Positions 54,503 through 63,850 of a DNA stretch of 64,000 nt are shown one piece after another; the first letter of the stretch is position 1, and every line of letters begins with the position of its first letter. Below the pieces are notes generated by a model that had not been told where the DNA came from, searched no databases, and saw only the letters and a list, made by a program, of their open reading frames with translations. The DNA is from Izhakiella capsodis (GTDB taxonomy: Bacteria > Pseudomonadota > Gammaproteobacteria > Enterobacterales > Enterobacteriaceae), in assembly GCF_900115045.1 (NCBI RefSeq), contig NZ_FOVC01000004.1, forward strand, positions 232,783 through 296,782, read 5' to 3'. A program made the translations under genes and the position numbers.

Positions 54503-55510
54503 ATGAACAAACCGCTCAAAAAACTCACTGAAAATGACGTAACCCCTGAGGCTATTTTCAACGCTAACCGGCGTCAGCTCGTGAAACGACTTGGTATCGG
54601 CGCAGCGGCAATCAGCCTGCCGGGTAGGGTGCAGGCCGATATTCTTTCATGGTTTAAAGGTCACGACCGTCCTAAGGCCGCACCCGGTAAAAAACTGACG
54701 TTCAGCCAACCGGAATCCTATCAGGCAAATCTGACGCTCACCCCGGAAGAGAAGGTCACCGGCTATAACAATTTTTACGAGTTCGGACTGGATAAGGCCG
54801 ATCCAGCGGCCAATGCAGGGACGCTGAAAATCGAACCGTGGAAAATTGAGATCGGAGGCGAAGTAGCAAAGCCAGTGACGCTGGACATGGACGACATCGC
54901 TAAGCGCTTTCCCTTTGAGCAGCGAATTTATCGTATGCGTTGCGTTGAAGCCTGGTCAATGGTCGTCCCCTGGATTGGCTTTGAATTAGGCAAGTTACTG
55001 AAAGCCGCAGAACCTACCAGCAGTGCACGTTACGTGGCATTTCAGACAGTTTTTGCACCAGACCAGATGCCGGGACAGAAAGATCGTTTTATCGGCGGCG
55101 GCCTGAGTTACCCCTATATTGAGGGGCTAAGGCTGGATGAGGCTATGCATCCGTTGACGCTACTGACCACTGGCGTATACGGCAAAGCGTTGCCGCCGCA
55201 AAACGGCGCGCCCATCCGCCTGACAGTGCCGTGGAAATATGGCTTCAAAGGTATCAAGTCGATAGTCAAAATCACCCTGGTTAAGGATATGCCCCCCACC
55301 ACCTGGAACCTGTCTGCCCCCAGAGAGTATGGTTTCTACGCTAACGTCAATCCGCATGTTGATCATCCTCGCTGGTCTCAGGCTACCGAACGATTCATCG
55401 GCGCAGGAGGAATCCTTGATGTCAACCGACAGCCAACACTATTATTTAACGGCTATGCCGATCGGGTAGCATCATTATACAGAGGGCTTGATCTGCGGGA
55501 GAACTTCTAA
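54503..55510 (+). CDS. msrP: Periplasmic methionine sulfoxide reductase catalytic subunit MsrP (YedY)
   Basis: A 335-residue molybdenum-cofactor enzyme repairing methionine sulfoxide in periplasmic proteins. A Tat signal begins with Arg23-Arg24 in ANRRQLVKRLGIGAAAISLP and ends near VQA. The Mo-ligating Cys147 is in RIYRMRCVEAWSMVVPWIG. Other family blocks: GYNNFYEFGLDKADPAANAG and NPHVDHPRWSQATERFIGAG. In E. coli K-12 it sits elsewhere (near hprRS). Directly followed by msrQ. Confidence 0.96.
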   Translation: MNKPLKKLTENDVTPEAIFNANRRQLVKRLGIGAAAISLPGRVQADILSWFKGHDRPKAAPGKKLTFSQPESYQANLTLTPEEKVTGYNNFYEFGLDKADPAANAGTLKIEPWKIEIGGEVAKPVTLDMDDIAKRFPFEQRIYRMRCVEAWSMVVPWIGFELGKLLKAAEPTSSARYVAFQTVFAPDQMPGQKDRFIGGGLSYPYIEGLRLDEAMHPLTLLTTGVYGKALPPQNGAPIRLTVPWKYGFKGIKSIVKITLVKDMPPTTWNLSAPREYGFYANVNPHVDHPRWSQATERFIGAGGILDVNRQPTLLFNGYADRVASLYRGLDLRENF

Positions 55511-56110
55511 GTGCGGCGTCTTAATGTTAAACAGATCGGCTGGCTAAAAGTTCTGCTGCATCTGTCAGCTTCTCTGCCATTACTCTGGGTAATGGTGTCG
55601 ATAAATCAGGGATGGTTCAGTGCCGATCCGGCCAGGGACATTCAGCACTTTACCGGACGTATGGCGCTGAAATTACTCCTGGCTACCCTTGCAGTCACGC
55701 CACTGGCGCGCTACAGCAAGCAGCCACTGCTTATTCGTGTGCGCCGCCTGTTGGGATTATGGTGTTTCGCCTGGGCCAGTCTGCACTTAATTAGCTATGC
55801 TTTGCTGGAATTGGGTATCAACAATCTTAGATTGCTAGGCGAAGAGCTGGTTTTCCGCCCCTATCTGACCCTCGGCATCATTTGCTGGTTTATTTTACTG
55901 ATGCTGACATTGACATCATTTCAAGGTGCGCAGAAAAAATTAGGTAAACGCTGGCAGACACTGCATAACACCCTCTACCTGGTCATTATTCTGGCAACAA
56001 TTCACTACATCTGGTCAGTGAAGATACTCTCTCCGCAGCCATTCATCTATGCCACTTTGGCTCTGGTCATGTTGGCATGGCGCTGGAAAAAGTTTCGGAA
56101 CTGGTGGTAA
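55511..56110 (+). CDS. msrQ: Heme-binding membrane subunit MsrQ (YedZ)
   Basis: A 199-residue integral membrane b-type cytochrome passing quinol or flavin electrons to MsrP. About six TM helices. Conserved heme-ligand His residues lie near HFTGRMALKLL, in WASLHLISYALLELG, and in QTLHNTLYLVIILATIHYIW. The start is GTG at 55511, immediately after the msrP stop, with GGGAGAAC from the msrP end as ribosome-binding site, so translation is coupled. Confidence 0.95.
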   Translation: MRRLNVKQIGWLKVLLHLSASLPLLWVMVSINQGWFSADPARDIQHFTGRMALKLLLATLAVTPLARYSKQPLLIRVRRLLGLWCFAWASLHLISYALLELGINNLRLLGEELVFRPYLTLGIICWFILLMLTLTSFQGAQKKLGKRWQTLHNTLYLVIILATIHYIWSVKILSPQPFIYATLALVMLAWRWKKFRNWW

Positions 56111-56211
56111 TAATGTGGGCTATCGCGCATAGTCGCCGGCTGATTGCGACTTTCAGTTTATAATCTTCGCTGATAAGATCAGTATTTAGCAGCTAATTGC
56201 GCTGATATCGT

Positions 56212-56217
56212 TATAAT
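56212..56217 (+). promoter_or_regulatory. Candidate -10 element upstream of aroQ-accBC
   Basis: A perfect TATAAT lies about 110 bases before aroQ in the 140-base msrQ-aroQ gap, but no good -35 at 16-18 bases is visible. A long leader before accBC is typical of enterics. Confidence 0.35.
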
Positions 56218-56327
56218 GCCTCGCTTCGCTCGTCAGAAAGTCGCCTTTTTTGCAGTTAAAGGTGACAAATGTCTTTTCGCGAGGTATTTTGTGCGATGCT
56301 CACGTTATCGCAGGAGATGGCAGCAAG

Positions 56328-56780
56328 ATGACCATAAATTTCCATATATTGCTCTTAAATGGTCCAAACCTCAATCTGCTGGGGACACGTGAGCCAGATA
56401 AATACGGCGACACGACGTTGACCGAGATCGTCAACCAGCTGACTGAGCAGGCGGCAAATATGGATGCAGCCCTGAGTCATCTCCAATCTAATGCAGAAGA
56501 TAAACTGATTGAACGCATTCATGATGCACGTGGCAAAGTCGATTATATCATTATTAATCCAGCGGCCTTCACCCATACCAGCGTGGCACTGCGCGACGCA
56601 TTGTTGGCCGTGAACATCCCTTTTATCGAAGTTCATCTGTCGAATGTACATGCCCGCGAACCTTTTCGTCACCACTCCTATCTTTCCGATGTTTCGGCTG
56701 GCGTGATCTGCGGGCTGGGTGCTGATGGCTATACGTGGGCATTACAAACGGCAGTCAAACGTCTGAAACAATCTAAATAA
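56328..56780 (+). CDS. aroQ: 3-dehydroquinate dehydratase, type II
   Basis: Third step of the shikimate pathway, dehydrating 3-dehydroquinate. 150 residues from MTINFHILLLNGPNLNLLG. The catalytic Tyr is in REPDKYGDTTL; the His is in IEVHLSNVHAREPFRHHSYL; GVICGLGADGY follows. Type II dodecameric enzyme, unrelated to E. coli AroD; E. coli K-12 lacks aroQ here, while Yersinia, Pectobacterium and Erwinia relatives carry it beside accB. The open frame back to 56250 is rejected; GGAG precedes 56328. Confidence 0.95.
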   Translation: MTINFHILLLNGPNLNLLGTREPDKYGDTTLTEIVNQLTEQAANMDAALSHLQSNAEDKLIERIHDARGKVDYIIINPAAFTHTSVALRDALLAVNIPFIEVHLSNVHAREPFRHHSYLSDVSAGVICGLGADGYTWALQTAVKRLKQSK

Positions 56781-56800
56781 ACCAAGTACGGAACCCCTTC

Positions 56801-57271
56801 ATGGATATTCGTAAGATAAAAAAACTGATCGAACTGGTTGAAGAATCAGGTATCGCCGAACTGGAAATTTCTGAAGGTGAAGAGTCAGTTCGCATCAGTC
56901 GTGCACCTGTAAACACCGGCTATCCTGTTATGCAGCAGGCTTATGTGCCGCAGTATCAGCCTCAACCGGCGCTTGCTACCGCCGTAGCACCCGCGCCGTC
57001 AACAGTGGCTGAAGCACCGGTAAGCACGGAGTTGAATGGGCATATCGTGCGTTCTCCGATGGTAGGTACCTTCTATCGCACACCAAGCCCTGATGCTAAA
57101 GCATTTGTGGAAGTCGGCCAGAAGGTTAATGCGGGCGATACCTTGTGCATTGTTGAAGCAATGAAGATGATGAACCAGATCGAAGCCGATAAATCTGGCG
57201 TGGTGAAAGCCATTCTGGTTGAAAGCGGCCAACCTGTTGAATTCGACGAGCCGCTGGTCGTCATCGAATAA
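56801..57271 (+). CDS. accB: Biotin carboxyl carrier protein of acetyl-CoA carboxylase
   Basis: 156 residues, the E. coli length. The N-terminal region MDIRKIKKLIELVEESGIAE is followed by a Pro/Ala-rich linker (about 40-75) and the biotinyl domain with Lys122 in IVEAMKMMNQIEADKSGVVK. It carries CO2 from AccC to AccAD in malonyl-CoA synthesis. In E. coli AccB represses its own operon. Eleven bases before accC. Confidence 0.98.
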   Translation: MDIRKIKKLIELVEESGIAELEISEGEESVRISRAPVNTGYPVMQQAYVPQYQPQPALATAVAPAPSTVAEAPVSTELNGHIVRSPMVGTFYRTPSPDAKAFVEVGQKVNAGDTLCIVEAMKMMNQIEADKSGVVKAILVESGQPVEFDEPLVVIE

Positions 57272-57282
57272 CGAGGCGTACC

Positions 57283-58629
57283 ATGCTGGATAAAATTGTT
57301 ATAGCAAACCGCGGAGAGATCGCCCTGCGTATTCTTCGCGCCTGTAAAGAATTAGGTATTAAGACGGTTGCCGTGCATTCAAGCGCGGATCGCGATCTGA
57401 AACATGTCCTACTGGCAGACGAGACCGTTTGTATCGGGCCGCCACCTTCAGTAAAAAGTTACCTTAATATTCCTGCGCTGATTTCGGCCGCCGAAATCAC
57501 CGGCGCGGCGGCAATCCACCCTGGGTACGGTTTTTTATCCGAAAATGCCGACTTCGCTGAGCAAGTAGAACAGTCTGGTTTTATCTTCATCGGCCCCAGG
57601 GCAGAAACAATCCGCCTGATGGGCGATAAGGTTTCCGCCATTAATGCCATGAAAAACGCCGGCGTTCCCTGCGTGCCGGGTTCTGGCGGTCCGCTCGGCG
57701 ATGACATGGATAAAAACCGAGAGGTTGCCCATAAAATTGGTTATCCGGTAATAATCAAAGCTTCCGGCGGCGGCGGCGGACGCGGTATGCGCGTCGTGCG
57801 TGCTGAAAAAGATCTGGAGCACTCCATCACCATGACGCGTGCGGAGGCGAAAGCCGCCTTCAATAACGATATGGTCTACATGGAGAAATATCTGGAGAAT
57901 CCGCGCCATATTGAAATCCAGGTCATGGCCGATGGCCAGGGTAACGCTATCTATCTGGCAGAACGCGACTGTTCAATGCAGCGGCGTCACCAGAAAGTAG
58001 TGGAAGAAGCACCAGCACCGGGCATTACGCCGGAACTGCGCAAATATATCGGCGAACGCTGTGCCAATGCCTGTATTGAAATTGGCTATCGCGGTGCGGG
58101 CACCTTTGAGTTCCTTTATGAAAGCGGCGAATTCTATTTCATTGAAATGAACACCCGTATTCAGGTAGAGCATCCGGTCACCGAAATGATTACAGGCGTG
58201 GACCTGATCAAGGAGCAGCTACGGGTTGCTGCCGGTCAACCGCTCTCACTAAAGCAGGATGAGGTTAAAATCAAAGGCCATGCGGTTGAATGTCGCATAA
58301 ACGCTGAAGATTCAAACACCTTCCTGCCAAGCCCTGGCAAAATCACGCGGTTTCATGCGCCTGGCGGTTTTGGCGTGCGCTGGGAGTCACATATTTATGC
58401 TGGCTACACCGTTCCGCCATACTATGACTCAATGATCGGCAAGCTGATTACCTACGGCGACACTCGTCAGGTGGCTATCGCCCGCATGAAGAATGCCCTT
58501 GCCGAACTTATCATCGACGGTATTAAAACCAACGTTGAACTGCAAATGAAAATCATGGCAGATGAACAATTCCAGAAAGGTGGAACAAATATCCACTATC
58601 TGGAGAAAAAATTAGGCATTCACGAATAG
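57283..58629 (+). CDS. accC: Biotin carboxylase subunit of acetyl-CoA carboxylase
   Basis: A 448-residue ATP-grasp enzyme (449 in E. coli) carboxylating AccB-biotin. Seen: LDKIVIANRGEIALRILRAC, the glycine-rich ATP loop IIKASGGGGGRGMRVVRAEK, ERDCSMQRRHQKVVEEAPAP and the catalytic IEMNTRIQVEHPVTEMITGV. Follows accB and ends at a strong terminator. Confidence 0.98.
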   Translation: MLDKIVIANRGEIALRILRACKELGIKTVAVHSSADRDLKHVLLADETVCIGPPPSVKSYLNIPALISAAEITGAAAIHPGYGFLSENADFAEQVEQSGFIFIGPRAETIRLMGDKVSAINAMKNAGVPCVPGSGGPLGDDMDKNREVAHKIGYPVIIKASGGGGGRGMRVVRAEKDLEHSITMTRAEAKAAFNNDMVYMEKYLENPRHIEIQVMADGQGNAIYLAERDCSMQRRHQKVVEEAPAPGITPELRKYIGERCANACIEIGYRGAGTFEFLYESGEFYFIEMNTRIQVEHPVTEMITGVDLIKEQLRVAAGQPLSLKQDEVKIKGHAVECRINAEDSNTFLPSPGKITRFHAPGGFGVRWESHIYAGYTVPPYYDSMIGKLITYGDTRQVAIARMKNALAELIIDGIKTNVELQMKIMADEQFQKGGTNIHYLEKKLGIHE

Positions 58630-58655
58630 GAATGTCTGCTATCACGCTCCGCGTC

Positions 58656-58679
58656 AAGGCCGGTTTACCGGCCTTTTTC
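58656..58679 (+). terminator. accBC terminator
   Basis: The stem AAGGCCGG / CCGGCCTT has a TTTA loop and a T5 tract, about 27 bases after accC. Confidence 0.9.
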
Positions 58680-58704
58680 TTTATCTGCGATGCAAGGTGA
58701 ATAC

Positions 58705-58953
58705 ATGGAAAGTCGCTTTATCCAGGCGCATAAAGAAGCTCGCTGGTCATTCTGGCTGGCAGTCGCTTATTTGGTGCTTTGGGCTATGACGGCTTGGTTG
58801 GCCGGCTCACAGCCCGGAATCACCGGCCTTCCCCGCTGGTTTGAACTTTCCTGTCTGATGGTACCTTTGCTGTTTATACTGCTTTGCTGGCTGATGATCC
58901 GCGTGGTGTTTCGCGATATCCCGCTGGAGGATGATAATGACGCGCCAACTTGA
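58705..58953 (+). CDS. yhdT: Small membrane protein YhdT (DUF997)
   Basis: An 82-residue protein with two TM helices (about 15-36 and 50-70) and the ending VFRDIPLEDDND shared with E. coli YhdT. It is fused to or precedes pantothenate symporters in many genomes and is assumed to assist PanF. AAGGTG precedes the ATG at 58705; an ATG at 58690 is less suitable. It overlaps the panF start by 17 bases. Confidence 0.9.
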   Translation: MESRFIQAHKEARWSFWLAVAYLVLWAMTAWLAGSQPGITGLPRWFELSCLMVPLLFILLCWLMIRVVFRDIPLEDDNDAPT

Positions 58954-60382
58954 GGTCATACTGCCGCTACTGGGCTATCTACTGCTGGTCGCAGCCCTGT
59001 CGCTGTTTGCGGTGCGTAAACGACGTGAGGGGAGTTTTTTGCATGAATACTTCCTTGGCGGACGTTCAATGGGTGGCTTTGTACTGGCAATGACGTTGGC
59101 AGCAACCTATATCAGCGCCAGCTCGTTTATTGGCGGCCCCGGCGCGGCCTATAAATACGGGCTGGGCTGGGTTCTTCTGGCGATGATCCAGGTGCCGGCT
59201 GTCTGGCTTTCACTGGGCATACTGGGTAAAAAATTTGCTATCCTTGCTCGTCGCTATAATGCAGTGACCCTGAACGACATGCTCTATGCACGTTATGGCA
59301 GCTCGCTGCTGGTATGGTTAGCCAGCCTGAGCTTATTGGTGGCTTTTATCGGTGCCATGACGGTGCAATTTATTGGCGGCGCGCGTCTATTGGAAACCGC
59401 AGCGGGCATTCCTTACAGTACCGGATTATTAATTTTTGGCGTTACCATCGCGCTGTACACTACTTTTGGCGGATTCCGCGCCAGCGTACTGAATGATGCT
59501 ATGCAGGGAGTGGTCATGCTGGCGGGTACCTTCCTGCTGCTATTTGCTGTTATACATGCGGCCGGGGGAGCCGGTGAGGCGATAACCAAACTGCAGCAGA
59601 TTGACCCGCAGCTAATCGCACCTGGCGGGGCGGACCATATCATCACACCAACTTTTATCGGATCATTCATCGTACTGGTATGCTTTGGCGTCATTGGCTT
59701 GCCGCATACGGCGGTGCGTTGCATTTCTTACAAGGACAGCAAGGCAGTACATCGTGGCATGTTTCTCGGCACCATTGTCGTTTCAGTACTAATGCTGGGA
59801 ATGCATCTTGCTGGAGCGCTAGGTCGGGCCGTGCTGCCAGGCCTTAAAGTGCCAGATTTAGTGATCCCGACGCTGATGCTCAAAGTTTTACCCCCCTGGG
59901 CGGCGGGCGTATTTCTGGCCGCGCCGATGGCAGCCATTATGTCATCAGTCAACGCCCATCTGCTTCAATCTTCCGCCACCCTAGTTAAAGACCTGTATCT
60001 GCGAGTCGCGCCACAACAAGCCGCTAACGAAGAACGCCTGAAGCTGATTTCCGGAATGGTAACCCTGTTGCAGGGTATACTGCTGCTGCTGGCGGCATCG
60101 CGGCCACCTGAGATGATAATCTGGCTAAATCTTCTGTCCTTCGGTGGCCTGGAGGCTGTATTTCTCTGGCCGCTGGTGCTTGGCCTTTACTGGCAGAACG
60201 CCAACGCCACCGGCGCGCTGGGCAGTCTTATCGCGGGTGTCATCAGCTATACCTTACTGGCCAGTTTCAATCTGCAGATTTGGGGCTTTCATCCTATAGT
60301 GCCTTCGCTGGCACTGAGCCTGTTGACTTTTATTATTGCTAACCGTTTTGGCCGGACGGCCCCACAGCCTTCGACCATGTAA
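58937..60382 (+). CDS. panF: Sodium/pantothenate symporter PanF
   Basis: A 481-residue SSS-family transporter (483 in E. coli) with about 13 TM helices, importing pantothenate for CoA. Seen: TYISASSFIGGPGAAYKYGL, the sodium-site region TVQFIGGARLLETAAGIPYS, GVIGLPHTAVRCISYKDSKA and LLQSSATLVKDLYL. GGAGG at 58926-58930 favours the ATG at 58937 over 58931. It shares an operon with yhdT; prmA follows after 16 bases. Confidence 0.96.
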   Translation: MTRQLEVILPLLGYLLLVAALSLFAVRKRREGSFLHEYFLGGRSMGGFVLAMTLAATYISASSFIGGPGAAYKYGLGWVLLAMIQVPAVWLSLGILGKKFAILARRYNAVTLNDMLYARYGSSLLVWLASLSLLVAFIGAMTVQFIGGARLLETAAGIPYSTGLLIFGVTIALYTTFGGFRASVLNDAMQGVVMLAGTFLLLFAVIHAAGGAGEAITKLQQIDPQLIAPGGADHIITPTFIGSFIVLVCFGVIGLPHTAVRCISYKDSKAVHRGMFLGTIVVSVLMLGMHLAGALGRAVLPGLKVPDLVIPTLMLKVLPPWAAGVFLAAPMAAIMSSVNAHLLQSSATLVKDLYLRVAPQQAANEERLKLISGMVTLLQGILLLLAASRPPEMIIWLNLLSFGGLEAVFLWPLVLGLYWQNANATGALGSLIAGVISYTLLASFNLQIWGFHPIVPSLALSLLTFIIANRFGRTAPQPSTM

Positions 60383-60398
60383 TTGAAAAGAGATTGCT

Positions 60399-61280
60399 AT
60401 GCCCTGGATACAAATGAGAATCAACACTACCGGCACTCGGGCGGAAGAGCTCGGCGATGCCCTGCTTGAGCAAGGCGCAGTGTCTGTAACCTTTCAGGAT
60501 ACCCACGATACGCCAGTTTTTGAGCCACTTCCCGGCGAAACCCGTCTGTGGGGAGATACGGACGTAATCGGTCTGTTTGACGCCGAAACAGCGATGAATA
60601 GTGTGATAAGCGCGTTGGCAGCTCACCCCCTACTGGATACAGACTTTCATCACAAAATTGAGCAAATTGAAGACAAAGACTGGGAGCGCGAATGGATGGA
60701 AAACTTCCACCCGATGCGTTTTGGCAAGCGCCTTTGGATTTGCCCCAGCTGGCGCGAAGTGCCTGACCCCACAGCGGTAAACGTCATGCTCGACCCTGGA
60801 CTGGCCTTTGGTACCGGAACCCATCCTACCACCGCACTCTGCCTTAGCTGGCTTGACGGTCTTGATTTAACCGGGAAAACGGTGATCGACTTCGGCTGCG
60901 GTTCAGGTATCCTGGCAATTGCAGCGTTGAAACTTGGCGCCGCGCAGGCCATCGGTATTGACATCGATCCTCAAGCTATCCAGGCAAGTCGCGATAATGC
61001 ACAGCGCAATGGTGTTTCCGGGCAACTGTCGCTTTATCTACCACATCAACAGCCGGGCAATCTGCATGCTGATGTGGTAGTCGCCAATATTCTTGCCGGT
61101 CCTTTGCGCGAGCTGGCTCCCCTAATCTGCGTGCTGCCAAATGACGGCGGTCACCTAGGCCTGTCCGGTATTCTGGCCAGCCAGGCTGAGAGCGTCTGCG
61201 AGGCTTACAGGGATCTTTTTGCCCTTGACGACGTTGTGGAAAAGGACGAATGGTGTCGCATAACCGGCAAAAAGCGCTAA
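60399..61280 (+). CDS. prmA: Ribosomal protein L11 methyltransferase
   Basis: A 293-residue SAM methyltransferase trimethylating L11, same length as E. coli. The N-terminal substrate domain (about 1-55) is joined to a Rossmann domain with GLAFGTGTHPTTALCLSWLD, SAM motif I VIDFGCGSGILAIAALKLGA, and the NI/LAGP motif DVVVANILAGPLRELAPLI. 16 bases after panF. Confidence 0.97.
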   Translation: MPWIQMRINTTGTRAEELGDALLEQGAVSVTFQDTHDTPVFEPLPGETRLWGDTDVIGLFDAETAMNSVISALAAHPLLDTDFHHKIEQIEDKDWEREWMENFHPMRFGKRLWICPSWREVPDPTAVNVMLDPGLAFGTGTHPTTALCLSWLDGLDLTGKTVIDFGCGSGILAIAALKLGAAQAIGIDIDPQAIQASRDNAQRNGVSGQLSLYLPHQQPGNLHADVVVANILAGPLRELAPLICVLPNDGGHLGLSGILASQAESVCEAYRDLFALDDVVEKDEWCRITGKKR

Positions 61281-61596
61281 CTTTCTCATCGCCATCGGCA
61301 TCGGCATAATGAAAGTAAGAGGGCTTGTCAGTTATTAGTCGGCTGGTTTTTCGGGAGTGCACCGGCCAATCTGAATGAATAACACTCTTTTAGAAGAAAA
61401 ATTAAGCGGCAGATGTAACGCCCGAAGCCTTTCATGGCGTTGATTATCCGGCAATTTGATTCTTTAAAAGAAATTTTTTTGCTTATAATTTAAACATAAA
61501 AATCTAACCTGTTGTTATAACTAGCGATTGCCAGTCAATGCTCTGGCTGGTTGCAATTACATTGATCTGTCAACAGGAATTGTTCAAAGTTTGGCC

Positions 61597-61632
61597 TTTC
61601 ATCTTCTGCGGAAAATGCGTAATATACGCCGC
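61597..61632 (+). promoter_or_regulatory. dusB-fis promoter
   Basis: TTTCAT (61597-61602) and TAATAT (61620-61625) are 17 bases apart, followed by ACGCCGCC, a GC-rich discriminator starting near a C. This matches my memory of the E. coli fis promoter, which initiates with CTP and is under stringent and growth-rate control. The rest of 61281-61596 is AT-rich upstream DNA, where Fis and IHF sites would be expected. Confidence 0.65.
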
Positions 61633-61661
61633 CTTGTGGACACATTATGGTCACGTTTTAC

Positions 61662-62627
61662 ATGCGCATAGGAGATCATCAGCTTCGCAATAGACTGATT
61701 GCTGCGCCGATGGCAGGCATCACTGACAGACCGTTCAGAACGCTTTGTTATGCGATGGGGGCTGGAATGACTGTATCGGAGATGTTGTCGTCCAATCCTG
61801 AAGTCTGGGCCAGCGATAAATCCCGTCTGCGCATGGTGCATCGTGACGAATTCGGTATTCGGGCCGTGCAAATTGCAGGTTGCGATCCCGATGAGATGGC
61901 TCGGGCTGCGCGCATTAATGTGGCGTCCGGCGCCCAGCTCATCGACATCAACATGGGGTGTCCCGCGAAAAAGGTGAATCGCAAGATGGCAGGTTCTGCT
62001 TTACTGCAGTATCCCTCTCTTGTCGCTTCTATTCTTAAAGCAGTGGTTAACGCTGTTGATGTTCCCGTTACGCTAAAAATACGTACCGGGTGGAATAGCG
62101 AGAATCGTAACTGTATTGAGATTGCCCAATTGGCTGAACGTTGTGGCATTCAGGCTTTAACCATTCATGGGCGCACCCGCGCCTGCTTGTTCAATGGTCA
62201 AGCAGAATACGACAGCATTCGGACAGTTAAGCAGAGCGTTGCTATTCCGGTTATTGCGAATGGCGACATAACTGACCCGCATAAAGCCAGAGCAGTGCTT
62301 GACTATACCGGGGCGGATGCCCTGATGATAGGACGTGCTGCTCAGGGAAGACCCTGGATCTTCCGGGAAATCCAGCATTATCTGGACACTGGAGAGCTTC
62401 TTGCACCGATGCCACTCGCTGAGGTCAAGCGCTTGCTTATCGGGCATATACGTGAGCTACATGACTTTTATGGTCAGGCTAAGGGATATCGTATTGCTCG
62501 TAAGCATGTATCCTGGTATTTACAGGAACACGCTCCGGATGACCAGTTCCGGCGCACATTCAACGCCATTGAGGATGCCAGCAAACAGCTGGAGGCGTTG
62601 GAGGCATACTTCGAAAAACTTGCGTAA
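61662..62627 (+). CDS. dusB: tRNA-dihydrouridine synthase B
   Basis: A 321-residue FMN enzyme reducing U17 of tRNA, the E. coli length when started at MRIGDHQLRNRLIAAPMAGI. Seen: the catalytic Cys in IDINMGCPAKKVNRKMAGSA, DVPVTLKIRTGWN, TIHGRTRACLFNGQAEYDSI and MIGRAAQGRPWIFREIQHYL. A start five codons upstream (61647) is open; no strong ribosome-binding site decides. First gene of dusB-fis. Confidence 0.96.
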   Translation: MRIGDHQLRNRLIAAPMAGITDRPFRTLCYAMGAGMTVSEMLSSNPEVWASDKSRLRMVHRDEFGIRAVQIAGCDPDEMARAARINVASGAQLIDINMGCPAKKVNRKMAGSALLQYPSLVASILKAVVNAVDVPVTLKIRTGWNSENRNCIEIAQLAERCGIQALTIHGRTRACLFNGQAEYDSIRTVKQSVAIPVIANGDITDPHKARAVLDYTGADALMIGRAAQGRPWIFREIQHYLDTGELLAPMPLAEVKRLLIGHIRELHDFYGQAKGYRIARKHVSWYLQEHAPDDQFRRTFNAIEDASKQLEALEAYFEKLA

Positions 62628-62652
62628 ACAGAAATAAAGAGCTGACAGAACT

Positions 62653-62949
62653 ATGTTCGAACAACGCGTAAATTCTGACGTACTGACCGTTTCTACCGTT
62701 AACTCTCAGGATCAGGTAACCCAAAAACCCCTGCGTGATTCGGTCAAGCAGGCACTGAAGAACTATTTTGCTCAATTGAATGGTCAGGATGTCAATGACC
62801 TTTATGAGCTGGTACTGGCTGAAGTAGAACAACCACTGTTAGACATGGTGATGCAATACACCCGTGGTAACCAAACCCGCGCAGCCCTGATGATGGGAAT
62901 CAATCGTGGCACTCTGCGTAAGAAGCTGAAAAAATACGGCATGAACTGA
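62653..62949 (+). CDS. fis: DNA-binding protein Fis
   Basis: 98 residues and, as far as I can recall, identical to E. coli Fis: [20 protein letters not shown] at the N-terminus (activation hairpin) and a helix-turn-helix ending [17 protein letters not shown]. Nucleoid protein bending DNA, activating rRNA promoters and site-specific recombinases. 25 bases after dusB. Confidence 0.98.
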
Positions 62950-62972
62950 TAGAGTCGGGCGATATCATGACT

Positions 62973-63007
62973 AAAAAGGCGTTAATCACCTGATTTGACG
63001 CCTTTTT
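62973..63007 (+). terminator. dusB-fis terminator
   Basis: AAAAAGGCGT pairs with ACGCCTTTTT across a 15-base loop, about 25 bases after fis. Confidence 0.75.
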
Positions 63008-63687
63008 ATATATGTGTACTCTTCTGTAGCCAACAAGCCATAAGTACGAGCTGAGCCATCAATGATGGTAAGCGGTACAGCAAAAAACACCATTATCTCA
63101 TACCCGTTAGTATCTGATTAATTGAAATATTGCTCCAGATCATCAGGAGTCAGCCTTGTGACTTCTGCACCACGTCATTATCGCTGGTAACCTTTAATCA
63201 TAGCTAACACAGCGCATTTGCCCCCTTGCTTCTAATCCATCAGAACTCAATACTTTCCGTATTAAGCCGGGTAACCCGATTATTTCATTTTTTACAAGAG
63301 AGCGCTTTTCACTTTTGTCCACGTTAAAAGTGAGCATTACATCCGGAAGCGTTGACCCGCAGACCGCAAAACCTACTATACATGATAACGTTTGGAAGCT
63401 TGGGTGGTTTGAGCGAGGATCTGAAGTTTAAATAAAAGCTTCAGTTATAATATTGGTAAAGTTAGCGAACCTATTCTTAATCACAGCCAGAATGGATTGT
63501 GGAGCAAAGCTGGGTCCTGTAAGTTCGCCAGATCGTTAACTTAAGTCACGCTTTCAGGGTCGTTATTCACGCGGTAATAAAGCACCAGCCTTATTCGCTG
63601 ACATTTGTCTTCGCTAAAAACTGGCCTTCTCTGATGCCGCCGGCCCGGTATGACAGTACGACCACCCCATGCCCGGATGACGCCCAT
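63008..63687. other. Intergenic segment between fis and the rRNA operon, no gene recognised
   Basis: About 680 bases without a supported ORF, tRNA or repeat. E. coli has yhdJ, acrEF and other genes between fis and rrnD; none is visible here. Confidence 0.5.
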
Positions 63688-63720
63688 AAAAAAACCCCGT
63701 GCGCAGGCACGGGGTCTCTT
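63688..63720 (-). terminator. rRNA operon terminator
   Basis: A 9-bp stem ACCCCGTGC / GCACGGGGT (63694-63702, 63707-63715) with a 4-base loop, followed on the minus strand by TTTTTTT; 15 bases past 5S. Confidence 0.9.
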
Positions 63721-63730
63721 CTTCTGTTTG

Positions 63731-63850
63731 ATGCCTGGCAGTTCCCTACTCTCGCATGGGGAGACCCCACACTACCATCGGCGCTACGGCGTTTCACTTC
63801 TGAGTTCGGCATGGGGTCAGGTGGGACCACCGCGCTGTTGCCGCCAGGCA
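63731..63850 (-). rRNA. rrf: 5S ribosomal RNA
   Basis: On the minus strand it runs TGCCTGGCGGCAACAGCGCG to AACTGCCAGGCAT, 120 bases with the terminal pairing TGCCTGGC/GCCAGGCA. The internal GACCCCATGCCGAACTCAGA is conserved. It differs from the common E. coli form (GGCCGTAGCGCG) by an AACA change near helix I, a known variation among operons and species. Confidence 0.97.
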
